Source of the DNA: an uncultured Pseudomonas sp. | Lineage (GTDB): Bacteria; Pseudomonadota; Gammaproteobacteria; Pseudomonadales; Pseudomonadaceae | DNA: 64,000 nucleotides | Reading direction: 5' to 3' | NCBI GenBank assembly: GCA_943914515.1 | Contig: CALUCI010000004.1 | Location: 1-64,000 of the forward strand | Shown: one piece after another, positions 19,076 through 26,678 of the stretch | Layout: each line of letters begins with the position of its first letter | Numbering within the stretch: position 1 is the first letter of the stretch | Position numbers and translations under genes: made by a program | The notes under the pieces: model-generated | Database searches by the model: none | What the model was told of the DNA's origin: nothing | The model's input: only the letters and a program-made list of their open reading frames with translations

Positions 19076-19336
19076 TCACACTGATCCTGCCCGATCGATC
19101 AACTCCACCAGGTCGTACTCCAGGCTGTCGGCCAGCGAAATCCAGTCCTGCCGCTGCTGCGCAGCGAAAACAGCGCTGAGCAAGACAGCAGTGTCCAGTT
19201 GCAGCCCCTCCGGCGCCCCGCCCAGTTCAGCCAGCAGCCCGTCGAGCAGTTCGACCATGCTCATCGCGGCCTCGACATCCCGCCCGAGACGAAACAGCCC
19301 GGCACAGTGGCGCAGCGTTTCCTGATAAGCCGTCAC
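19076..19336 (-). CDS. Small helical protein of unknown function, coupled to the Maf-like gene
   Basis: An 86-residue acidic helical protein without membrane segment or recognised domain (core AMSMVELLDGLLAELGGAPE; C-terminus LEYDLVELIDRAGSV). Its GTG start overlaps the stop of the upstream glycosyltransferase gene as GTGA, which points to translational coupling and a joint role, perhaps as a partner or chaperone for glycosylation. It is the last gene of the island before the fliC promoter. The function is unknown. Confidence 0.72.
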   Translation of the reverse strand: MTAYQETLRHCAGLFRLGRDVEAAMSMVELLDGLLAELGGAPEGLQLDTAVLLSAVFAAQQRQDWISLADSLEYDLVELIDRAGSV

Positions 19337-20625
19337 TGGCAGAACTCCTGATCGAAGCAGGTACCGGCAATCTGCGCGCCGGCCCGGCTGGTGTTGAAGA
19401 ACGCCACCTCTGGATGACGGGCGATAAAGCGCTCCAGCTCGCAAAGGTAGCCACGGAAATTAAGCTGCGTGCGCACCCTCTGGCCCTGCCCGTCCAGCAC
19501 CCAGTGACGCGCCACGGCCACTTGCGGCCCCAGGTCGCCATCGCCCCAGCCGGTGTGGGTGCGGTTCATCGGGAAGGCGAAGTCGGCACCGAACAGGGTG
19601 ATGCGCTGCACACCCATCTTCACCGCCAGGTCCACAGCCGGATGAATCACGCTACCACCGACGAAGAGATGCCCGCGCGGGATCTGCGTGCGTACCGGCT
19701 CATACAGCGCGCTGTCCGAGTACGCGGCATAACGCGGCCCGCGCCAGCCCGTCAGCGTCTCGACATCCAGCATCGGCATGTACACCAGCGCAGTCGCGGC
19801 GGATGCCTCTGGCGGCAGATGGCGTGAACGAATGTTGTGATCGACGCTGACCACCACATCCGGCTCGATGCCCGCCGCCAGCAACGGCTTGTAGGCGGTA
19901 TCGACACAGATGAACAACGGCCGCTCGGCCTGCTCGCGAATCCGCCGCAATGCCGGCAGGTGCCCTTGCAGGGTCGGCCCGGTGGCAATCACGAATGCGC
20001 GCCGCCCCGGTTGGCTGCCGAACAGTTCGGCGACATCACGGTCGGCCCGCAGCAGCGGCAGGCTTTTCTCCAGCAGCGCCGTCAGACGTGGATCGACCAC
20101 GTCGAAATTACGGTTGTTGTAAGCGAGGTGGGTTTCGCCAATCAGGCGGTCACGGATCTTCGCATTGAAGTCGTCAGCGAGAATCAGCTCGGCAGGAAGC
20201 GCGAAGAACGGCAGGGAAATTTCCGCAGCATCGCCGGCGTAGGTCAGTTCGACACGCGGATCAGTGAGCCACTGGCGCTGATCGAGCAGACTCAGGATCA
20301 GCGCGAACAGAGCGCCATTGAGGATGTGGACATGCAGGCGCTCAAGCCCGGAGCGCTGCAGGAGAACCGGCGGCAGATCGCCCAGACCGATGCCGTAGAG
20401 ATGCAGTACGGCGGCATCAGGCGAGAAGCTTTCGGCCTGGAAATGCGCCTCGGCGAGGCGATCATGGCGACTGCCGAGCTGGATACCGTCGACACTCAGC
20501 GTCGACCCCTGCCCTTCGATCAGCACCGGCTGGATCGTGCTGCTGTCCTCACGTGCAATACGTGCGTACAGCGCCGGCCAGCGTGACTGGATGATCTCGG
20601 CGTTGCGCTGGAAAAACTCGCTCAT
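19333..20625 (-). CDS. Maf/DUF115-type motility-associated glycosyltransferase
   Basis: A 430-residue protein of the MptE-like/DUF115 (Maf) family. Recognisable features are RRAFVIATGPTLQGHLPALRRI, FICVDTAYKPLLAAGIEPDVVVSVDH and RITLFGADFAFPMNRTHTGWG. Maf proteins transfer pseudaminic or legionaminic acid onto flagellin Ser/Thr in the cytoplasm. Its place after pseCFGHI and before fliC makes FliC the likely acceptor. The start at ATG 20625 (MSEFFQRNAEIIQSRW) was chosen; upstream in-frame sequence is unconserved. The donor sugar is inferred from neighbours. Confidence 0.86.
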   Translation of the reverse strand: MSEFFQRNAEIIQSRWPALYARIAREDSSTIQPVLIEGQGSTLSVDGIQLGSRHDRLAEAHFQAESFSPDAAVLHLYGIGLGDLPPVLLQRSGLERLHVHILNGALFALILSLLDQRQWLTDPRVELTYAGDAAEISLPFFALPAELILADDFNAKIRDRLIGETHLAYNNRNFDVVDPRLTALLEKSLPLLRADRDVAELFGSQPGRRAFVIATGPTLQGHLPALRRIREQAERPLFICVDTAYKPLLAAGIEPDVVVSVDHNIRSRHLPPEASAATALVYMPMLDVETLTGWRGPRYAAYSDSALYEPVRTQIPRGHLFVGGSVIHPAVDLAVKMGVQRITLFGADFAFPMNRTHTGWGDGDLGPQVAVARHWVLDGQGQRVRTQLNFRGYLCELERFIARHPEVAFFNTSRAGAQIAGTCFDQEFCQ

Positions 20626-20695
20626 GGGTTGAGCATCCCTTGCCTGCGAAACGCCTGAGATTACCCCAGCAAACGGCTTAAAGCAGCCATTGCCC

Positions 20696-21625
20696 TCACG
20701 GGCGATGAAGGATCGCCGAACCCCACGACAGGCCAACACCGAAGCCGCTCAGTGCAACACGCTGCCACTGGGTATCCAGTGCGTGCTTCTCCAGCAGCAG
20801 GGGAATGCTCGACGACACGGTGTTACCGGTCTCGACCATGTCCTTGACGAACTTTTCCGGCTTCTCTTCGAAGCGCCGCGCGACCGCATCGACAATTGCC
20901 GCGCTGCCCTGGTGGATGCAGAACGCGTCGATATCGTCGGCCGTCAGGCCGGACTGCTCGAGCAGTTCGTGCAAGTGCGCCGGGACTTTGAGCAAGGCGA
21001 AGTTGAACACCTGGCGGCCGTTCATGAAGAACACGCCATCGCTGACTTTCAGGTGCGCTGCGCCGGAACCGTCGGTGCCGAAGCTGGATTTGCCCAGCGC
21101 CCAGACCGGGTCTTCACCCATCCAGGTGGCCGTGGCGGCATCGCCGAAAAGCATGGTGGTGTTACGGTCTTCCGGGTCGACGATCTTGGAGTACGGATCG
21201 GCGGTAACCAGCAGGCCGTTCTTCAACCCGGTGGCTTCCATGAAGCCCTTGAGGGCGTAGATGCCGTAGACGTAGCCCGAGCAGCCCAGTGAGATGTCGA
21301 AAGCGGCGACGTGAGTCGGCAGCCCGAGCTTGTCCTGGACGATGGCGGCGGTGTGTGGAAGGCCTTCGGCGTCGCCGTTCTGGGTAACGACGATCAGCGC
21401 GTCGATCGAATCGCGCGACAGCTCGGGGTTGGCGGCGAACAGTGCATTGACTGCTTCGACGCAAAGATCGGAGGTTTCTTGTTCGTCGGATTTGCGCGGC
21501 AGGAAGGCCGAACCGATTTTGCCGAGGATGAAATCTTCATCCTTACCGAATTTGGCGCCTTGTGCGTAGTTGTCCAGGCCGGCGGCCGGAACGTAGCTCG
21601 CAATGCTTTTTATGCCAATCATCAT
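20696..21625 (-). CDS. FabH-like 3-oxoacyl-ACP synthase III in the glycosylation island
   Basis: A 309-residue ketoacyl-ACP synthase III. The catalytic triad is visible: Cys in ISLGCSGYVYGI, His in CIHQGSAAIVD, Asn in ETGNTVSSSIPLLLE. Similar KAS III genes (orf3) sit beside fgt1-fgt2 in the P. syringae flagellin glycosylation island, where they are thought to supply an acyl decoration for the glycan. It is preceded by a 244-base gap with a strong hairpin, so it may be transcribed apart from pseI. Housekeeping FabH is less likely given the context. Confidence 0.88.
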   Translation of the reverse strand: MMIGIKSIASYVPAAGLDNYAQGAKFGKDEDFILGKIGSAFLPRKSDEQETSDLCVEAVNALFAANPELSRDSIDALIVVTQNGDAEGLPHTAAIVQDKLGLPTHVAAFDISLGCSGYVYGIYALKGFMEATGLKNGLLVTADPYSKIVDPEDRNTTMLFGDAATATWMGEDPVWALGKSSFGTDGSGAAHLKVSDGVFFMNGRQVFNFALLKVPAHLHELLEQSGLTADDIDAFCIHQGSAAIVDAVARRFEEKPEKFVKDMVETGNTVSSSIPLLLEKHALDTQWQRVALSGFGVGLSWGSAILHRP

Positions 21626-21828
21626 GGCTTCCCAATAAATAACCGCTAGATATCACCGCTCGCATGATTCGAGGGGCGCCAGAAAACAGGGATTCCCGCC
21701 GCCCGGTGAACTGGACGACAGTGGAAATGGTGGTGACACGGCCCGCCACTCCCATCAACGATAGAGACACAGATGTCCGTTCTGACTGATAGGTCACGGA
21801 TTTTCACAGACAATGGCACATTTTCCTA

Positions 21829-21853
21829 GCGCAGGCCTTTTCAGGGCCTGCGC
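21829..21853 (-). terminator. Hairpin after pseI
   Basis: A perfect 9-bp stem GCGCAGGCC / GGCCTGCGC with a 7-base loop, 17 bases after the pseI stop. It lacks a T-run on the minus strand (TAGGAAAATG follows), so it may be a weak terminator or a 3'-end stabiliser. Confidence 0.5.
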
Positions 21854-21869
21854 CAGACGGGCGCCGCGC

Positions 21870-22922
21870 TTACTCCACCAACGACCAGTGCAGTGCGGTG
21901 CCGCGGCTCAGAGCCTGGCGGGCCTTGCGCCCGAGCAGGGATTCCAGGTGCTTGGGCGCGAGGCCCAGTCCCGGACGAATGGCGCGCACATTGGCGCTGG
22001 TGAAGCACTCGCCAGCGGCGATGTCCTCCACCACGTACAGCGAGCGGCGAAAGCGCTTGGACGCCTGTTCTGCGGCACTGGCGCCATAGTTGACCTCACC
22101 CAGCGCCAGCCAGGCGCGCTCGGTTTCCTGCACCAGGCTGGCCAGTTCCGCCGGTTCCAGCGAGAAGGCCGCGTCGACACCGCCTTCGGCGCGACTGAGG
22201 GTGAAGTGCTTTTCCACCACGCTCGCGCCCAGCGCCACTGCGGCCACCGCGCCGCCGACCCCGAGGGTGTGATCGGACAGACCCACTTCACAGCCGAACA
22301 GTTCGCGCAGATGGGGAATGGTCCGCACGTTGCTGTTCTCCGGGCTCGCCGGGTAGGTGCTGGTGCACTTGAGCAGGACCAGATCGCGACAACCGGCGCC
22401 ACGTGCCGCACGTACCGTCTCGTCCAGCTCGGCCAGGCTGGCCATGCCGGTGGAGATGATCATCGGCTTGCCGGTGGCGGCGACCTTGCGGATCAGCGGC
22501 AGGTCGGTGTTCTCGAAACTGGCGATCTTGTAGGCCGGCACATCGAGGCTTTCCAGAAAGTCGACGGCGCTTTCGTCGAACGGCGTGGAAAACGCCAGCA
22601 TGCCCAGCTCGCGGGCGCGACGGAAAATCGGCTCATGCCATTCCCACGGCGTGTAGGCCTTCTGGTACAGCGAATACAGCGACGAACCGACCCACAGGCT
22701 GTCGGGATCCTCGATGAAGAACTCGCCATGGCTCAGGTCCAGGGTCATGGTGTCGGCGGTGTAGGTCTGCAGCTTCAAGGCGTGGGCGCCAGCGCGGGCA
22801 GCGGCCTCGACGATCTGCAAGGCCCGCTCCAGCGACTGGTTGTGGTTGCCGCTCATTTCGGCAATCACCAGGGGCGCGACATCAACGCCGATACGACGCT
22901 GACCGATGTCAAAACTGCTCAT
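21870..22922 (-). CDS. pseI: PseI, pseudaminic acid synthase
   Basis: A 350-residue NeuB-family enzyme. It condenses 2,4-diacetamido-2,4,6-trideoxy-L-altrose with phosphoenolpyruvate to give pseudaminic acid. The TIM-barrel part carries VIAEMSGNHNQSLERAL, ALKLQTYTADTMTL and KCTSTYPA; the C-terminal SAF (antifreeze-like) domain is at about 285-345 (SLYVVEDIAAGECFT). It overlaps the pseG stop by 14 bases. PEMSGNHN-type motifs favour PseI over sialic or legionaminic acid synthases. Confidence 0.95.
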   Translation of the reverse strand: MSSFDIGQRRIGVDVAPLVIAEMSGNHNQSLERALQIVEAAARAGAHALKLQTYTADTMTLDLSHGEFFIEDPDSLWVGSSLYSLYQKAYTPWEWHEPIFRRARELGMLAFSTPFDESAVDFLESLDVPAYKIASFENTDLPLIRKVAATGKPMIISTGMASLAELDETVRAARGAGCRDLVLLKCTSTYPASPENSNVRTIPHLRELFGCEVGLSDHTLGVGGAVAAVALGASVVEKHFTLSRAEGGVDAAFSLEPAELASLVQETERAWLALGEVNYGASAAEQASKRFRRSLYVVEDIAAGECFTSANVRAIRPGLGLAPKHLESLLGRKARQALSRGTALHWSLVE

Positions 22923-24378
22923 GTTGCGAATCCTTCAATTCCCGTTCGAAATGGCACTCGGCCTGTGTATAACCCGCCGCCCGGAACATCGCCAAGGATG
23001 CCTGGTTCTGCGCGATGACCTGCGCATCGATGACCCGCAGCCCCGCCCAGCGTGCCCGCACCGCACGCTCTCCGGCGGCCAGCAGGGCCCTGCCCCAGCC
23101 GAGGCCGAAGCGGCCCTCGAACAGGTACAGCGACACCCGCGCCCGGCCGGGTTCGAGCAGATCGTAGCGCAGCATCCCCACCGGGCCATCCGCCGCCTCG
23201 CCAATCAGCAACAGACGCTGTTCGTTGGCCAGGGTCGCGCTCAACCACTGACGGTGGCGGTCGAAATCAAGCGGCGCCCGCTCCACCGACCAGCGCCGTA
23301 CCGCCTCGGCATTGCGCCCGTCGAACAGCAGTTGCGCATCATCCTCTGTCGCCAGGCGCGTGCTCAAGCTGTCGGCCTGCAAGGCCACGGCGACGCGCTG
23401 CGCACCGAGGCCATCCACCAGAGCCATGCTGCGTTCGGCAAAATGTTGACGCAGGAATGGGTTGGCGAGCAGCACGCCGATGGCCTGGCTCAGGCCGTCG
23501 ACCGTCACCTGCGGCGCCGGCCCCAGGTACAGGTGCATCCCGGCCCGTGCCAGCGCCTCGGCATTGGCGAACTGGTTGGCGGCGACAGCGACACAAACAC
23601 TCGGCAAGCCCAGTGCCGCACGTTCCCAGGTAGTGCCACCACCTGCCCCGACGAACACCGTGGCGGCCGCCATGCGCTCGGGCAGGTCACTGACAAAGGG
23701 CAGCAGTTCCCAGCCGTGATTGCCGGCAACCAGTGCCTGCAAGGCAGCCAGGTCGGGACTGGAGTGGCCGGCAATGCACTGCACCTGGACATCCGCCATC
23801 CCGTCCAGCGCCTGCAAGGTCTTCAAGGTCATGCCGGCCTGGTCGAAACCACCAAAGCTCACCAGCACCCGGTGATGGCCACCGGGCCAATCGGTTTGCA
23901 ACTGCCGAAACACCGGACGCAGCAAGGCATGCCGCGGCCCGGCCAGTATCCGGCAATGCGCCGGTACCAGTGGCTGGTAAAGGGCGAGGCTGGCGCTGAA
24001 GTTCTGGTCGAGCAGCAGATCGCAGTCATGCGGGCGGTCACCCAGGTCGTCGATGACCATGATCCGCCGCGCCCATTTGCGCACGGCGCCTTCCCAGTCA
24101 GCGCCCAACTGATAGTGGTCAACGATGAGCCAGTCGAAGAGCGCCTGTGCCGGCAGGCCAGCGGCCAGGACGGCGACCTCGTCCGGCAGCTCCGGGTCGA
24201 GGGCGAACACTGCGTATCCGGCTTCGGCGATGCGTGCCATCTGATGCCCCGGCAGCTCGCGGCAGGCAAAGCTGACCTGCGCGCCCTGTGCCGCCAGTAC
24301 CTCGGCCAGGGTCAGGCAACGCGCGACATGACCAATGCCGATGGCGCTGCTGGCATCGGCGCGAAACAGCACCTTCAA
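22909..24378 (-). CDS. pseG: PseG-PseH fusion: UDP-sugar hydrolase plus N-acetyltransferase
   Basis: A 489-residue two-enzyme protein. Residues 1 to about 340 are PseG, a GT-B-fold hydrolase removing UDP from UDP-2,4-diacetamido-trideoxyaltrose (RADASSAIGIGHVARCLTLA, GGGTTWERAALGLPS). Residues about 345-489 are a GNAT domain matching PseH, which acetylates the 4-amino group before PseG acts (FEGRFGLGWGRALLAAGERAV, NQASLAMFRAAGY). It starts with TTG, overlapping the pseF stop (TTGA). No separate pseH is present, which supports the fusion doing both steps. Confidence 0.92.
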   Translation of the reverse strand: MKVLFRADASSAIGIGHVARCLTLAEVLAAQGAQVSFACRELPGHQMARIAEAGYAVFALDPELPDEVAVLAAGLPAQALFDWLIVDHYQLGADWEGAVRKWARRIMVIDDLGDRPHDCDLLLDQNFSASLALYQPLVPAHCRILAGPRHALLRPVFRQLQTDWPGGHHRVLVSFGGFDQAGMTLKTLQALDGMADVQVQCIAGHSSPDLAALQALVAGNHGWELLPFVSDLPERMAAATVFVGAGGGTTWERAALGLPSVCVAVAANQFANAEALARAGMHLYLGPAPQVTVDGLSQAIGVLLANPFLRQHFAERSMALVDGLGAQRVAVALQADSLSTRLATEDDAQLLFDGRNAEAVRRWSVERAPLDFDRHRQWLSATLANEQRLLLIGEAADGPVGMLRYDLLEPGRARVSLYLFEGRFGLGWGRALLAAGERAVRARWAGLRVIDAQVIAQNQASLAMFRAAGYTQAECHFERELKDSQHEQF

Positions 24379-25091
24379 TCGTGCAACTCTCCGGCAGCCA
24401 GCAGGGCCGCGTAGAGGTATTCGACGCGACGCCAGTCATCCTCGGTATCAATGTCCTGGACCAGATGCCGCGGCAGCATCACTGGCAGGCTCTGTTCGGA
24501 AAACAGTACCTCGCCACGCAGCCAGGCATCACTGCGCCCCCAGTAGAACTGGCCGGCGTCCTGATAGGCATGTGGCAGGTCCTGCGAGCGCGTGTCGCGG
24601 TATTGCGGGTACAGCGGGGTCAGGGCGCCGTCGCCGGTCAGGGTCAACGCGCGCTGAACCGGAAAGCCGACACTGCACACGGAAAACGCGAAGGAGCGTT
24701 GCGGCTGGTCGCGGAGCATTTCGAAACCGGCGCGCAGGTAGCGCTGCTGCAACAGCGGCGCGGTGGCGTAGATGCAGCACGCCAGTTCGGCGTGCTGACC
24801 TTGCGCCTGCAGGGTCTGCAAGGCGTGCACCATGACCGAGGCGGTCGTGGCATGGTCATCGGCCAGCGCCTTCGGCCGGGTGAACGGCACTTCGGCGCCG
24901 TGGGTCAGGGCAACATCGGCAATCCGCGGATCATCCGTGCTGACCACCACCCGATCGAACAGACCGCTGGCCAGAGCGGCACGGATCGAATAGACGATGA
25001 TCGGCTCGCCCCTGAACAGCTTGAGGTTCTTGTAGGGGATTCGCTTGCTGTCACCGCGTGCGGGAATGATTGCGACCGCACCACCACTCAT
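24375..25091 (-). CDS. pseF: PseF, pseudaminic acid cytidylyltransferase
   Basis: A 238-residue NeuA-family enzyme that activates pseudaminic acid as CMP-Pse, the Maf donor. The nucleotide-binding start IIPARGDSKRIPYKNLKLF and the motif HLVQDIDTEDDWRRVEYLYA are typical. ATG at 25091 overlaps the pseC stop as ATGA; a start three codons earlier is also possible. It is part of the tightly overlapping pseC-F-GH-I unit. Confidence 0.95.
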   Translation of the reverse strand: MSGGAVAIIPARGDSKRIPYKNLKLFRGEPIIVYSIRAALASGLFDRVVVSTDDPRIADVALTHGAEVPFTRPKALADDHATTASVMVHALQTLQAQGQHAELACCIYATAPLLQQRYLRAGFEMLRDQPQRSFAFSVCSVGFPVQRALTLTGDGALTPLYPQYRDTRSQDLPHAYQDAGQFYWGRSDAWLRGEVLFSEQSLPVMLPRHLVQDIDTEDDWRRVEYLYAALLAAGELHD

Positions 25092-26539
25092 TGCCGGCAC
25101 TCCGCCGCCGCCAGCAAGCCACGCAGGGTTTGCACCACACGGTCCTGCTGCGCATCGCTCAGGTCCGGATACAGCGGCAAGGTGATTGCCTGACGGTAGT
25201 AACGCTCGGCCTCGGGGAAATCGCCGGGAGCAAAACCCAGAGCGCGGTAGTAAGGCTGCAGATGGATCGGGATGTAATGCAGGTTCACCATGATGCCCGC
25301 CGCACGCATGCCCTCGAACACGGCGCGATGGCTGTTTTCCAGCGCTGCCGGTAAACGCACCACGTACAGATGCCAGGCCGACTCGGCCTGCGCCTGGTTT
25401 GCCGGCAGTTGCAACGGCAGGTCGGCGAGCAGGCGCTGGTAGCGCGCTGCCAGCGCCCGGCGCCGGTCAAGAAACTCATCCAGCCGGCGCAGTTGCGACA
25501 AACCCAGCGCCGCCTGTACATCGCACATGCGGTAGTTGAAGCCGAGCTCGGTCTGCTGGTAGTACCAGCCGCCGTGGGTTGGCTCGGTCATGTCCGCCGG
25601 GTCACGGGTAATGCCATGGCTGCGCAGCGCGCGCAGGTGACGGGCCAGCCCCGGATCCCGGCACAGCACCATGCCGCCTTCGCCGCTGGTGATGATCTTT
25701 ACCGGATGGAAGCTGAAAACGGTCATGTCGGCATGGCTGCCACAGCCAACCGGCTCGCCCGCATAGCTGGCGCCGAAGGCATGCGCGGCATCCTCGATCA
25801 CACAAAAGCCGTACTCCCGCGCCAGCCGGGAAATCGCCTGCATGTCGCAGCTCTGCCCGGAGAACGCTACCGCCACAAGCACCTTGGGCAGTCGCCCCGC
25901 CGCTCGCGCCTGCTCCAGCTTGAGCGCCAGGGCAGACACGTCGAGGTTCCAGGTCAGCGGATCGATATCGACAAAATCGACCTCGGCACCGCAGTAGCGC
26001 GCGCAATTGGCCGAAGCGACGAAGCTGTTGGGGCTGGTCCACAACCAGTCGCCGGCACCAAGGCCGGCCGCCAGGCAAGCCAGGTGCAATCCGGCAGTGG
26101 CATTGCTCACCGCGACCGCATGACTGGCCTGGCAGCGCTCGGCCACCGCCTGTTCGAACCGCTCCAGGGTCGGCCCCTGGGTCAGCCAGTCGGAGCGCAG
26201 CACCTCGACGACCGCATCGATGTCGACCTGATCGACACTCTGCCGGCCATAAGGAATCGCCGCGGCCTGAGCGGCTTCGGCGGACGGATCATCCTTGAGC
26301 TTGCGCGGGCCGCGCCGGCTCTCGATGAACGTCACCGGCTCGCGTGCGGCGGTTTCGGCGAAGTCGGCAAGAAGGCGGGGATCGGCAACGGAAGGCATCG
26401 GGGTCTCGGAGCGGATATTCATATCCTCGGAAGGCAATTGCACGGCCAGGTTGTCAGCCCGTTCGACGGGGCCATTGGCGAACGTGCGTCCGAAGGAGCC
26501 AATGCCGCCGGAAGTGGAGAGAGACTTGTCTTCGAACAT
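25088..26539 (-). CDS. pseC: PseC aminotransferase with a 93-residue N-terminal extension
   Basis: A 483-residue protein. From residue 94 (IPYGRQSVDQVDIDAVVEVL) it is a full-length PseC: a DegT/DnrJ/EryC1 PLP enzyme that puts the 4-amino group on UDP-4-keto-6-deoxy-L-AltNAc, with the PLP lysine in FSFHPVKIITSGEGGM. The first 93 residues are not part of PseC; residues 1-20 look like the PseB N-terminus. ATG at 26539 has an AGGATCC upstream; ATGs at codons 40 and 48 are alternatives. The pseB gene itself is missing nearby. Confidence 0.92.
   Translation of the reverse strand: MFEDKSLSTSGGIGSFGRTFANGPVERADNLAVQLPSEDMNIRSETPMPSVADPRLLADFAETAAREPVTFIESRRGPRKLKDDPSAEAAQAAAIPYGRQSVDQVDIDAVVEVLRSDWLTQGPTLERFEQAVAERCQASHAVAVSNATAGLHLACLAAGLGAGDWLWTSPNSFVASANCARYCGAEVDFVDIDPLTWNLDVSALALKLEQARAAGRLPKVLVAVAFSGQSCDMQAISRLAREYGFCVIEDAAHAFGASYAGEPVGCGSHADMTVFSFHPVKIITSGEGGMVLCRDPGLARHLRALRSHGITRDPADMTEPTHGGWYYQQTELGFNYRMCDVQAALGLSQLRRLDEFLDRRRALAARYQRLLADLPLQLPANQAQAESAWHLYVVRLPAALENSHRAVFEGMRAAGIMVNLHYIPIHLQPYYRALGFAPGDFPEAERYYRQAITLPLYPDLSDAQQDRVVQTLRGLLAAAECRQ
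26417..26539 (-). pseudogene. PseB N-terminal remnant fused in frame to pseC
   Basis: Codons 1-41 of the pseC ORF read MFEDKSLSTSGGIGSFGRTF, then ERADNLAV and SEDMN. PseB proteins (UDP-GlcNAc 4,6-dehydratase/5-epimerase) begin MFxxKSILITGGTGSFGxxF with the Rossmann GGTGSFG loop, and continue to a RDE motif. The similarity is strong for 20 residues and then fades. A plausible reading is an internal deletion of pseB that kept the frame. A chance or designed leader cannot be excluded. Confidence 0.5.
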
Positions 26540-26601
26540 GCCGGGATCCTGACTGGGTCACCGCCTGGCACAGGCTGGCGGCGACCGGGACTTGCAGTGG
26601 T

Positions 26602-26635
26602 CAGGGGTCATGAACCAACGTTTTTCTGACCCCTG
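26602..26635. repeat. 9-bp perfect inverted repeat between the large glycosyltransferase gene and pseC
   Basis: CAGGGGTCA and TGACCCCTG flank a 16-base loop. No T-run follows, so it is not a standard terminator. It resembles the palindromes of REP-type mobile elements in proteobacteria (GGGGTCAG / CTGACCCC) and lies 63 bases upstream of the PseB-like remnant. Origin uncertain. Confidence 0.5.
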
Positions 26636-26678
26636 CCCTGTTTATCCATGCCCGAAGCAAGATACAGGCCAGTACCGC

